In this document: positions 1 through 5,302 of the stretch, one piece after another
How the letters are laid out: every line of letters starts with the position of its first letter
Position numbering within the stretch: position 1 is the first letter of the stretch
NCBI GenBank assembly: GCA_016463365.1
Contig: JAEMRJ010000055.1
Location: forward strand, 1-14,078
Length of the DNA: 14,078 nucleotides
Reading direction: 5' to 3'
Source of the DNA: Thermoleophilaceae bacterium
GTDB lineage: Bacteria > Actinomycetota > Thermoleophilia > Solirubrobacterales > JACPNS01
Position numbers and translations under genes: made by a program
Notes under the pieces: generated by a model
Seen by the model: only the letters and a program-made list of their open reading frames with translations
Told to the model about the DNA's origin: nothing
Database searches by the model: none

Positions 1-1
1 G

Positions 2-232
2 CGCATCGTGGTGGCGGACAAGCGTTCCCCCCGCGACGGTCGCGTGATCGAGAACATCGGCACCTACAACCCGCAGACCGACCCCTCAACTGTCACGTTG
101 AAGCAGGACCGCGTCGAACACTGGATCGCCCAGGGCGCACGCCCGAGCGACACGGTGCTCAAGCTGATGAAGACCCAGAGCCTCGACGCCAGCGGGCGAG
201 CTGTCGCTGACAGCGCCGCGGCCGTCAAGTAG
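2..232 (+). CDS. rpsP: 30S ribosomal protein S16, 5'-truncated by the window edge
   Basis: S16 is a small-subunit ribosomal protein that binds 16S rRNA and helps 30S assembly. The reading frame is open from base 2, and the visible part begins [14 protein letters not shown] and continues [14 protein letters not shown]. These are the hallmark S16 segments that normally follow about 15-20 N-terminal residues, so the true start lies upstream. The GTG codons at 8 and 11 are internal Val codons of the conserved IVVAD segment, not starts. The later segment [16 protein letters not shown] also fits S16. A short Ala-rich tail (about residues 55-76 of the visible part) extends past the usual core end. 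The TAG stop is at 230-232. It heads the rpsP-khpA-rimM-trmD series, a conserved ribosome-maturation operon. Identification is very secure. Confidence 0.96.
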   Translation, partial: RIVVADKRSPRDGRVIENIGTYNPQTDPSTVTLKQDRVEHWIAQGARPSDTVLKLMKTQSLDASGRAVADSAAAVK

Positions 233-280
233 TCCCGGTTCGCCGTGAGCGACGAAGCAACTTCTGCTCCGACCGAAACC

Positions 281-285
281 GAGGG
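281..285 (+). promoter_or_regulatory. Shine-Dalgarno-like GAGGG deciding the khpA start
   Basis: GAGGG lies 7 nt before ATG 293 and is one of the few good ribosome-binding sequences in the window. It supports ATG 293 over the in-frame GTG at 245, which has none. Confidence 0.5.
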
Positions 286-292
286 TTCTCAG

Positions 293-526
293 ATGGAGGA
301 CCTGCTCGAGAACCTGGTCAAGGGTCTCGTCGACAAGCCTGAAGAGGTCTCAGTCGAAGGATTCGACGAATCAGACGGTTCCGTCACGCTTGAGCTGCGC
401 GTCGCCGAGGACGAGGCCGGCAAGGTCATCGGTCGCGGCGGACGCACGATCAACGCGTTGCGCCAGGTCGTTCGTGCGCACCAGGAAGCCCGCGGCCGCA
501 AGGTCGTCGTCGACCTCGTCGACTAG
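293..526 (+). CDS. khpA: KH-domain RNA-binding protein (KhpA/UPF0109 family)
   Basis: A small single-KH-domain RNA-binding protein of the kind usually encoded between rpsP and rimM. In Firmicutes, KhpA partners with KhpB (Jag/EloR) and affects small RNAs and cell elongation; its role in this lineage is inferred. The product from ATG 293 is 77 residues: MEDLLENLVKGLVDKPEEV, then a short variable strand, then the KH core GKVIGRGGRTINALR with the GxxG-type loop (GRGG), ending VVVDLVD. That matches the usual 75-80 aa length. The frame also opens at GTG 245, which would add 16 polar residues (Ser/Thr/Glu-rich) with no homologous look and no visible ribosome site. ATG 293 is preceded by GAGGG at 281-285 with 7-nt spacing, so I prefer it. 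rimM follows 18 bp downstream. Confidence 0.9.
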   Translation: MEDLLENLVKGLVDKPEEVSVEGFDESDGSVTLELRVAEDEAGKVIGRGGRTINALRQVVRAHQEARGRKVVVDLVD

Positions 527-544
527 TCGGTACACCGCTTCTTT

Positions 545-1045
545 ATGGATCCGCAGGACCGCATCCAGATCGGAGTGGTCGGCAAGCCGCACGGAGTGCG
601 CGGCGGTTTTTACATGGACGGATCGGTCGATTCGCCGGCACTGACTGCCGGGCTGAAGTTGCAGATCGGCTCCGCAAGTTTCGTTCTCGCTTCACGCGGA
701 GGCACCGACAAGCGCCCGCTCCTGACCCTGGAAGAGGTGAGCAGCAAGGAAGCGATCGCCGAGTTGCGCGGCGAGGCCGTGTTCGCGGCGCGCGGCGATC
801 TGACGCCGCTGAGCGAGGGGGAGTGGTTTGCGGACGACCTGATCGGCCTTGCCGTCGTGGACGGGGCCGGCCGCGCAATCGGGCAAGTCACGCGCATGAG
901 CAACCTGCCGTCCGCCGACGTGCTCGAGGTGGCGGCTGACGGTGGAGGCCAACTGCTGATTCCGATGATCCGGGACGCGATCGTTTCGATCGAACCCGCG
1001 GGAGCCGGCGTGACGGTGAATTCTGACTTCCTGGGTCTGGGCTGA
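545..1045 (+). CDS. rimM: 16S rRNA-processing protein RimM
   Basis: RimM is a late 30S maturation factor that binds S19 and the 16S 3' head domain. The 166-residue product has the two family domains. The N-terminal RimM beta-barrel (about residues 5-85) opens with IGVVGKPHGVRGG, the family signature. The C-terminal PRC-barrel (about 92-165) contains EWFADDLIGLAVVD and later LLIPMIRDAIVSIE, the usual closing motif. The length is typical (about 165-180 aa). ATG 545 begins 18 bp after the khpA stop with no clear Shine-Dalgarno, so translation is probably coupled or SD-independent. trmD starts 6 bp after the TGA stop. Position between khpA and trmD is the canonical one. Confidence 0.96.
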   Translation: MDPQDRIQIGVVGKPHGVRGGFYMDGSVDSPALTAGLKLQIGSASFVLASRGGTDKRPLLTLEEVSSKEAIAELRGEAVFAARGDLTPLSEGEWFADDLIGLAVVDGAGRAIGQVTRMSNLPSADVLEVAADGGGQLLIPMIRDAIVSIEPAGAGVTVNSDFLGLG

Positions 1046-1051
1046 TCGATC

Positions 1052-1762
1052 GTGAAGATTGACGTGGTGACACTTTTCCCCGAGTGGTTCGGCTGGTTCC
1101 GCGAGCAGCGGCACATGAAAAACCTCGACGACGCCGGGCATTCGTTCGAAACTGTGGACCTGCGCGCGACCACGCCGATCTCGAACAACCGCGTGGATGA
1201 CACACCCTACGGCGGCGGCGCCGGCATGGTGATCAGGGTGGATGTCGTCGAAGCGGCCCTCCGCGCCCGCTACTCGGTCGATCCGGTCGAGTTGGGCCAG
1301 CAGCGTCGCGTCGTCGTGCTCTCGCCGACCGGGCGCAGGCTCGATGACGCGATGACCGAAGAGCTCGCCGCCGGCCCGGACATGACGATTCTCTGCGGGC
1401 GGTACGAGGGGTTTGATCAGCGGGTCCACGATCACTTTGCAACCGATGTGATCTCGATCGGCGACTACGTGCTCTCTGGCGGAGAGCTCGCCGCGATGGT
1501 GCTGGTCGACGCCGTCACACGCAAGCTGCCCGAGGCGCACGGCGATCGGCGCAGCGCGCAAGAAGAGTCCTTCAGCGCCGAGCTCGACGGCGCGCCCGAG
1601 TACCCGCACTACACCAGGCCAGAGGAGTACCGCGGCTGGAAGGTGCCCGATGTTCTGCTTTCAGGACACCACGGCGAGATCGAGCGCTGGCGCCGCCAGC
1701 AGAGCGAACTTCGCCGCGCCGCGTTGCAAGCGGCACGAGAGCGGCCAGAAGACGCCGATTAG
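1052..1762 (+). CDS. trmD: tRNA (guanine-N1)-methyltransferase TrmD
   Basis: TrmD methylates N1 of G37 in tRNAs using S-adenosylmethionine, preventing +1 frameshifting. It is a SPOUT enzyme with a trefoil knot. The 236-residue product shows [13 protein letters not shown] at the start, [13 protein letters not shown] (about 48-60), [21 protein letters not shown], and the SAM-binding knot [14 protein letters not shown]. The C-terminal part has [21 protein letters not shown] and IERWRRQQS. The conserved Arg of the A-(V/S)-x-R stretch is present (AVTRKLPE). At the expected catalytic Asp before Ser-Phe the residue is Glu172 (EESF), discussed as a finding. The start is GTG 1052, 6 bp after rimM, with no SD; the canonical N-terminus begins exactly there. 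The gene ends at TAG 1760-1762 and is followed by a 139-bp structured gap. Confidence 0.96.
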   Translation: MKIDVVTLFPEWFGWFREQRHMKNLDDAGHSFETVDLRATTPISNNRVDDTPYGGGAGMVIRVDVVEAALRARYSVDPVELGQQRRVVVLSPTGRRLDDAMTEELAAGPDMTILCGRYEGFDQRVHDHFATDVISIGDYVLSGGELAAMVLVDAVTRKLPEAHGDRRSAQEESFSAELDGAPEYPHYTRPEEYRGWKVPDVLLSGHHGEIERWRRQQSELRRAALQAARERPEDAD

Positions 1763-1796
1763 CTACCATTGACCCCGCGCGAAGCCGTCTTCTGGC
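1744..1796 (+). repeat. 11-bp perfect inverted repeat flanking the trmD stop codon
   Basis: GCCAGAAGACG at 1744-1754, in the last trmD codons, is matched by its exact reverse complement CGTCTTCTGGC at 1786-1796. A G-U and a C-G pair can extend the outer end. The roughly 31-nt loop holds the trmD stop. No T-run follows directly. It could fold in the mRNA as part of the rplS leader or as a 3'-end structure for trmD. Confidence 0.55.
1764..1769 (+). promoter_or_regulatory. possible -10 element (TACCAT) for rplS transcription
   Basis: TACCAT fits the actinobacterial TANNNT -10 pattern and lies right after the trmD stop, upstream of the hairpin and T-run leader. No convincing -35 is visible. If used, transcription would begin near 1776 and the whole leader would precede rplS. 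Weak evidence from the hexamer alone. Confidence 0.2.
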
Positions 1797-1808
1797 TGGC
1801 GCGCCGCA

Positions 1809-1836
1809 GCACGGGCATCGCTCGTGCCATTTTTTT
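1809..1836 (+). terminator. intrinsic terminator or attenuator upstream of rplS
   Basis: GCACGGGC (1809-1816), loop ATC, and GCTCGTGC (1820-1827) form an 8-bp stem with one G-U pair. CA and then seven T residues (1830-1836) follow. A GC-rich stem plus a T-run is the intrinsic terminator form. It sits after trmD and 65 bp before rplS, so it either ends the rpsP-trmD transcript or attenuates readthrough into rplS. Confidence 0.7.
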
Positions 1837-1839
1837 GCA

Positions 1840-1867
1840 GCGGTCCCGGTCCAGAGCGGGATTCCGC
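1840..1867 (+). promoter_or_regulatory. second hairpin in the rplS leader
   Basis: GCGG (1840-1843) plus TCCCG (1844-1848) can pair with CGGGA (1857-1861) plus CCGC (1864-1867), leaving an 8-nt loop and a 2-nt bulge (TT). The 9-bp stem lies directly after the T-run and 34 nt before the rplS start. It may stabilise the 5' end of the rplS mRNA or take part in feedback by L19. Regulation of L19 through its own leader is known in Firmicutes, but I do not recognise that specific motif here. Confidence 0.4.
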
Positions 1868-1901
1868 GGTATGAAGTCTTCTCTCACGAACAGGTAATCC
1901 C

Positions 1902-2519
1902 ATGAGCACGATTATTGAAAAGCTTGAAAAGGCCCAGATCCGGCCCGTTCCGAACTTCGACCCGGGTGACCGCGTGCGCGTTCACTTTCAGGTTGTCGAA
2001 GGATCCCGCCGTCGTACACAGGTCTTTGAGGGTGTTGTGATCAAGCGTCAGGGAAGCGGTGCGCGTGAGACCTTCACCGTCCGCAAGCAGTCCTTCGGTG
2101 TGGGCGTGGAGCGCACGTTCCCGGTGCACTCGACAAAGATCGAGAAGATCGAGATCGCCGCCCGCGGTGAAGTGCGCCGCGCCAAGCTCTACTACTTGCG
2201 TGACCGCGTCGGTAAGCGTGCGCGTGTTCGTGAACGCGCCTGGACTCCGGCCGAGCAGCAGCGACTCGCCGCAGAATCATCCGGTGCATTTGACGCCGAG
2301 GGTGCCCAGGAAGAGGCCGAACTTGTAGCCCCTGAGGTCGAAGAGACCGAGGCAGCCGAGTCCCAGGTCGTCGAGGCCGAGGCAACCGAGACAGACACGC
2401 CAGAGGCCGACAGCAGTCCGTCTGAGGACGCCCCGTCTGAGGACGCCCCCGCTGAAGAAGCTCCCGCAGACGACGCCCCGGCCGAAACGGCCACGGCGGA
2501 CGACGCCGACAAGAGTTAG
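1902..2519 (+). CDS. rplS: 50S ribosomal protein L19 with long acidic C-terminal extension
   Basis: L19 sits at the 30S-50S interface near bridge B8. Residues 1-112 are a full canonical L19: [19 protein letters not shown], then [55 protein letters not shown] and [18 protein letters not shown]. The family is normally about 115 aa, but this product is 205 aa. The last roughly 90 residues are Glu/Asp/Ala/Pro/Thr-rich, low in complexity and clearly disordered, ending with a four-copy pentapeptide repeat. The start ATG 1902 has an upstream AGGT at 1892-1895, one of the better ribosome sites here. A terminator-like leader precedes it, so expression is probably partly separate from trmD. lepB starts 20 bp downstream. 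Confidence 0.96.
   Translation: MSTIIEKLEKAQIRPVPNFDPGDRVRVHFQVVEGSRRRTQVFEGVVIKRQGSGARETFTVRKQSFGVGVERTFPVHSTKIEKIEIAARGEVRRAKLYYLRDRVGKRARVRERAWTPAEQQRLAAESSGAFDAEGAQEEAELVAPEVEETEAAESQVVEAEATETDTPEADSSPSEDAPSEDAPAEEAPADDAPAETATADDADKS
2421..2480 (+). repeat. four tandem 15-bp units encoding SEDAP-type pentapeptides
   Basis: Within rplS, four consecutive 15-bp units encode [15 protein letters not shown] and ADDAP (residues 174-193). The first two units differ at a single base, which suggests recent slippage or duplication. The units keep the L19 reading frame. Confidence 0.75.
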
Positions 2520-2539
2520 CTCGGGCACAGCGCCCACCC

Positions 2540-3265
2540 ATGCCTGACTCCGCGGAACCCTCGACGCACGTCGACGATCGCGGGGGCGACGGATCGGACC
2601 AGAGTGGCAGCGAATCGCTGATCGAACTGGTCGTGATCGTTGCGGTGGCGGTTGGTCTGGCGCTCTTGATCCAAGCGTTCGTTGTCAAGCCGTACCGCAT
2701 CCCGAGCCGTTCAATGGTTCCAGCGCTCGAAGTCGGCCAGCGCGTCCTGGTGAACCGGATCGAAGGACGATTCGGCACTCCGGACCGTGGCGATGTTGTT
2801 GTGTTTCGGCCCCCTGCGGGTGCCGGCGACAACACCTGTGGCGTGAAGGACGGCCAGGAGTACCTGCCGGGAAAGGTCTACGTCTCGGGCGATGACGGCG
2901 CCCTCGCCGAGCGCATGGCGTGCCCGCTCGGAACAGCGGGGAAGTACGAAGAGACCTACATAAAACGTGTCGTGGGGATGCCCGGGGATCGCCTGAAGAT
3001 CATCCGCGGCCACGTCTACATCGACGGCAGGCAGCTCAGCGAGCCATACGTCAATCCGGCCGGCAGCTGCGACGTGCCGGACGCGGTCTCCAGCGACTGC
3101 ACCTACTCGCTTGAGATCACGGTTCCGCCGGACAGCTTCTTCATGATGGGTGACAACCGGGACGCCAGTGACGACAGCCGCTACTGGGGACCAGTCCCGA
3201 AAGCGAACGTCATCGGTCCTGCCTTCATGACTTATTGGCCGCCCAGGCGCATCGGGCTGCTTTAG
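2540..3265 (+). CDS. lepB: signal peptidase I, first of two adjacent paralogs
   Basis: Type I signal peptidase cleaves signal peptides from secreted proteins at the outer face of the membrane using a Ser/Lys dyad. The 241-residue product has a polar, acidic N-terminus (1-26), one membrane segment (about 28-49), and the catalytic box IPSRSMVPAL with Ser58. RVLVNRIEGRFG and RGDVVVF follow, then YIKRVVGMPGD with Lys142, and the GDNRDASDDSR box near the end. An insert between boxes C and D (about 93-138) carries Cys100 and Cys128, and a second pair, Cys177 and Cys187, lies further on. All four align with the next gene. ATG 2540 follows rplS by 20 bp without a Shine-Dalgarno. The lepB location between rplS and rnhB is canonical. 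Confidence 0.95.
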   Translation: MPDSAEPSTHVDDRGGDGSDQSGSESLIELVVIVAVAVGLALLIQAFVVKPYRIPSRSMVPALEVGQRVLVNRIEGRFGTPDRGDVVVFRPPAGAGDNTCGVKDGQEYLPGKVYVSGDDGALAERMACPLGTAGKYEETYIKRVVGMPGDRLKIIRGHVYIDGRQLSEPYVNPAGSCDVPDAVSSDCTYSLEITVPPDSFFMMGDNRDASDDSRYWGPVPKANVIGPAFMTYWPPRRIGLL

Positions 3266-3290
3266 TTCCCGCGACCTCGACCCTTTTTCG

Positions 3291-4028
3291 ATGAACAATC
3301 CAGCCAACCCAGAGCCAGTCGTCGAGACGGGCGAAAAGAAGAAGCAACTCAACCCGGTCGCAGAGACTGTGGTGATCGTCGCCGCTGCCCTGGTGTTTGC
3401 TTTCTTGATCCAGTGGCTGCTGATCAAGCCTTACAAAATCCCCAGCCCTTCGATGGTTCCGACCCTCGAGACCGGACAGCGCGTTCTGGTGAACCGCATC
3501 GAAGGTCGGTTTGGCACGCCCGAGCGTGGGGACGTCGTGGTCTTTCATCCGCCGCCCGGCGCGGATGAGCAGCGTTGCGGCATCGAGAACGGCCAGACTT
3601 TCGGTCCGCCTCCCGGCGACATCTACCTGGGCGTGCCCGACATTCAGGATCTTCCCACGGCCGACAATCTCTCGTTCATGGCCTGCCCGGTTGCCAACGA
3701 AGGGATGCAGAGCCAGGCCTACATCAAGCGCGTCGTCGGGATGCCCGGCGACAAGTTCAAGATCATCAAGGGCCACGCCTACGTGAACGGAAAAATGCTC
3801 GATGAGCCCTACATCAACATGGTCCAGAGCTGCGATGACCCTGCAAACTTCACGCTTTCCTGCACTTTCTCCCGGGAGTTCACGATCCAGCCCGGGATGT
3901 ACTTCATGATGGGCGACAATCGCAACAACAGCGACGACAGCCGCTTCTGGGGCCCGATCCCCAAGGAGAACATGGTCGGCGAAGCCTTTGCCACCTACTG
4001 GCCGCCCAGTCGCATCGGCGGCCTGTAA
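3291..4028 (+). CDS. lepB: signal peptidase I, second of two adjacent paralogs
   Basis: This is a second complete signal peptidase I, 245 residues, 25 bp after the first and clearly its paralog (RVLVNRIEGRFGTP and RGDVVVF are shared). The N-terminus is different and basic (GEKKKQ), followed by one membrane segment (about 25-45). The catalytic Ser54 is in IPSPSMVPTL and Lys146 in YIKRVVGMPGD. The closing box is GDNRNNSDDSR. Cys96, Cys132, Cys181 and Cys191 match the four cysteines of the first copy, suggesting extracytoplasmic disulfides. Both copies keep all catalytic residues, so both are probably active, perhaps with different substrate preferences (inference). ATG 3291 has no SD; the preceding bases are pyrimidine-rich. 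It ends at TAA, 40 bp before rnhB. Confidence 0.95.
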   Translation: MNNPANPEPVVETGEKKKQLNPVAETVVIVAAALVFAFLIQWLLIKPYKIPSPSMVPTLETGQRVLVNRIEGRFGTPERGDVVVFHPPPGADEQRCGIENGQTFGPPPGDIYLGVPDIQDLPTADNLSFMACPVANEGMQSQAYIKRVVGMPGDKFKIIKGHAYVNGKMLDEPYINMVQSCDDPANFTLSCTFSREFTIQPGMYFMMGDNRNNSDDSRFWGPIPKENMVGEAFATYWPPSRIGGL

Positions 4029-4053
4029 AAACCTCTGCCGCCGATACCGCGGT

Positions 4054-4059
4054 TAGCTT
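4054..4059 (+). promoter_or_regulatory. possible -10 element (TAGCTT) just upstream of rnhB
   Basis: TAGCTT fits TANNNT and lies 9 nt before the rnhB ATG, a spacing that would give a leaderless or nearly leaderless transcript. No clear -35 is seen. Low confidence. Confidence 0.22.
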
Positions 4060-4068
4060 GAACAGGCA

Positions 4069-4704
4069 ATGGCCAGTTCTGCGTTACTTGAGTTTGACCG
4101 CGCGCGCGGAACGCGTGTTGCCGGTGCCGACGAGGCGGGCCGCGGTTGTCTGGCCGGCCCGATCGTCGCGGCAGGCGTTGCTTTTGACTACGAGCGGATG
4201 AGTAGCGAAGACCTCTCAACGCTGGCCGCCCTGAACGACTCGAAGAAGCTCTCGGCCGATCGCCGTGAACTGCTCTTCGGCGAGATCACACGGATCGCGT
4301 CCGCGGTGGCACTGATTTCGCGTTCGGCGACCTACATCGACATGATGGGTCTTCATCGGACAAATCTGCACTGTCTGGGCTCGGCGCTTTCGCGGGTCAA
4401 TGCGGTGGACACGGCTTTGCTCAGCGACGGTTACATGCCGTTCGGGCTCGATGACCCGTGTGAAGCAGTGGTCAAGGGCGATGCAACGAGCGCGGCGATC
4501 GCCGCGGCTTCGATCATTGCCAAGGTCTCTCGCGACCGCTTCATGAACCAGATCGCTGCGCAGTACCCGCAGTACGGCTTTGACCAGCACGTCGGATATG
4601 CCACTCCGGTGCACCGTGAGGCAATTGTGGAGTTCGGCCCGACCGCGATCCACAGACGCTCTTTTGCGTCGACTGCTTATGAGCAGTTCCAGCTGGTCGC
4701 CTGA
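4069..4704 (+). CDS. rnhB: ribonuclease HII
   Basis: RNase HII cleaves the RNA strand of RNA-DNA hybrids and starts removal of single ribonucleotides from DNA. The 211-residue product has all four metal-binding acidic residues: Asp21 and Glu22 in GADEAGRG, Asp120 in LLSDGY, and Asp138 in VKGDATSAAIAAASIIAK. The conserved NDSKKL (56-61), PQYGFDQHVGYATPVH and IHRRSF segments also fit the family. Length is usual for RnhB. ATG 4069 is chosen because the conserved VAGADEAGRG begins 17 residues in, as expected; an AGG lies very close upstream. It follows the lepB pair, the usual neighbour. Its stop is 17 bp from the stop of the oppositely oriented yraN. Confidence 0.95.
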   Translation: MASSALLEFDRARGTRVAGADEAGRGCLAGPIVAAGVAFDYERMSSEDLSTLAALNDSKKLSADRRELLFGEITRIASAVALISRSATYIDMMGLHRTNLHCLGSALSRVNAVDTALLSDGYMPFGLDDPCEAVVKGDATSAAIAAASIIAKVSRDRFMNQIAAQYPQYGFDQHVGYATPVHREAIVEFGPTAIHRRSFASTAYEQFQLVA

Positions 4705-4721
4705 CGCTGTAGAACTGGTTG

Positions 4722-5153
4722 TCAGAAGGCATCCTCCAGGTGCTCAATTGCGAGTACCTCGTGTTGTCGCGAGAGCGTGACGGCGAATGCGTCAAACCGG
4801 AAGCTGCTTATCTGCCTGTCGAACGGAGCTGCAAGTCTGCGCAGCTCGTCGCTGATCCATCGACGAGCGAGGCTACGAATCTGATCCTGCTTGCGTCGAT
4901 CTATTGATTCGAATGGCGAGAAGGGGGTGGTTCCGTTCGCGCCGCGCGCGACGAGTGTCTTCACCTCGGCGAACACGAGGGTGCTGCCGTCGACTGCGAT
5001 CAGGTCCAGTTCGCCTTCACGCCAGCGGACGTTGTGGTCGATGATCTGCCAGCTGAGCCGGGTCGCGTGCTCGCGAACCGCATGTTCGCCGACGGCACCG
5101 ACTGTTGAGCGTCGATCGGGTTTTGCCTTCTGATCCACACCGCGATCATGCAC
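4722..5153 (-). CDS. yraN: YraN/UPF0102 family endonuclease-like protein
   Basis: A small protein of the UPF0102 family, which has a restriction-endonuclease-like (PD-(D/E)xK) fold and is widely conserved beside rnhB and comM; its exact cellular task is not firmly known. The frame shows STVGAVGEHAVREHATRLSW, then NVRWREGELDLIAVDG and TLVFAEVKT, which give the metal-site residues in order: Glu-x-Asp (GELDLI) and Glu-x-Lys (EVK). The segment SIDRRKQDQIRSLARRWI and the closing IEHLEDAF also match the family. The start is uncertain. GTG at 5153 or 5138 gives the usual length. The open frame continues upstream to 5330 across the comM start, but that part has no family similarity. It is on the strand opposite to its neighbours, unlike the usual co-directional arrangement. 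Confidence 0.85.
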   Translation of the reverse strand: MHDRGVDQKAKPDRRSTVGAVGEHAVREHATRLSWQIIDHNVRWREGELDLIAVDGSTLVFAEVKTLVARGANGTTPFSPFESIDRRKQDQIRSLARRWISDELRRLAAPFDRQISSFRFDAFAVTLSRQHEVLAIEHLEDAF

Positions 5154-5176
5154 CGATCGGTGTTGCAGTTCAAGAC

Positions 5177-5194
5177 CTGATTGATCCGAATCAG
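5177..5194. promoter_or_regulatory. interrupted palindrome CTGATT-N6-AATCAG between yraN and comM
   Basis: Perfect 6-bp half-sites separated by GATCCG lie in the divergent gap, about 24 bp upstream of the yraN GTG and 108 bp upstream of the comM ATG. The form suits an operator for a dimeric regulator, but nothing identifies a protein and such a dyad can arise by chance. Confidence 0.22.
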
Positions 5195-5250
5195 CACCGG
5201 TTTTCAAACAATTCAGGCCGCGCGCGAATCTTGTGAAAGTCGTCGCGAAG

Positions 5251-5280
5251 TTGGTCGAATTCGGTCTTGAACCGTTACGC
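5251..5280 (+). promoter_or_regulatory. possible comM promoter
   Basis: TTGGTC (5251-5256) and TTACGC (5275-5280) lie 18 bp apart, resembling -35 and -10 elements, with the comM ATG 22 bp downstream of the second. comM is the first plus-strand gene after the reversed yraN, so it needs a promoter in this gap. Matches are partial. Confidence 0.3.
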
Positions 5281-5302
5281 GACACCGGGCATTCTCTTCG
5301 GC

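Noticed and set aside
245..292. GTG 245 as the khpA start, adding 16 residues.
   Set aside because: The added residues are polar and unlike the family, no ribosome site precedes the GTG, and ATG 293 has GAGGG and gives the family length.
692..1609. Long minus-strand ORF (305 codons) opposite rimM and trmD.
   Set aside because: It is an antisense shadow of two secure genes with no recognisable domain, typical of GC-rich codon bias.
1798..1805. Palindrome GGCGCGCC in the rplS leader as an operator.
   Set aside because: An 8-bp GC palindrome is common by chance in GC-rich DNA, with no other support.
1763..1897. The frame after the trmD stop stays open to TAA 1895-1897, 4 nt before rplS; from TTG 1769 it would encode 42 residues.
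   Set aside because: It has no recognisable similarity or ribosome site and runs through the hairpin and T-run; an open frame of this length is expected by chance in GC-rich DNA.
2074..2835. Long ORF on the minus strand opposite rplS and lepB.
   Set aside because: Arg/Ser/Pro-rich translation with no domain, fully antisense to secure genes.
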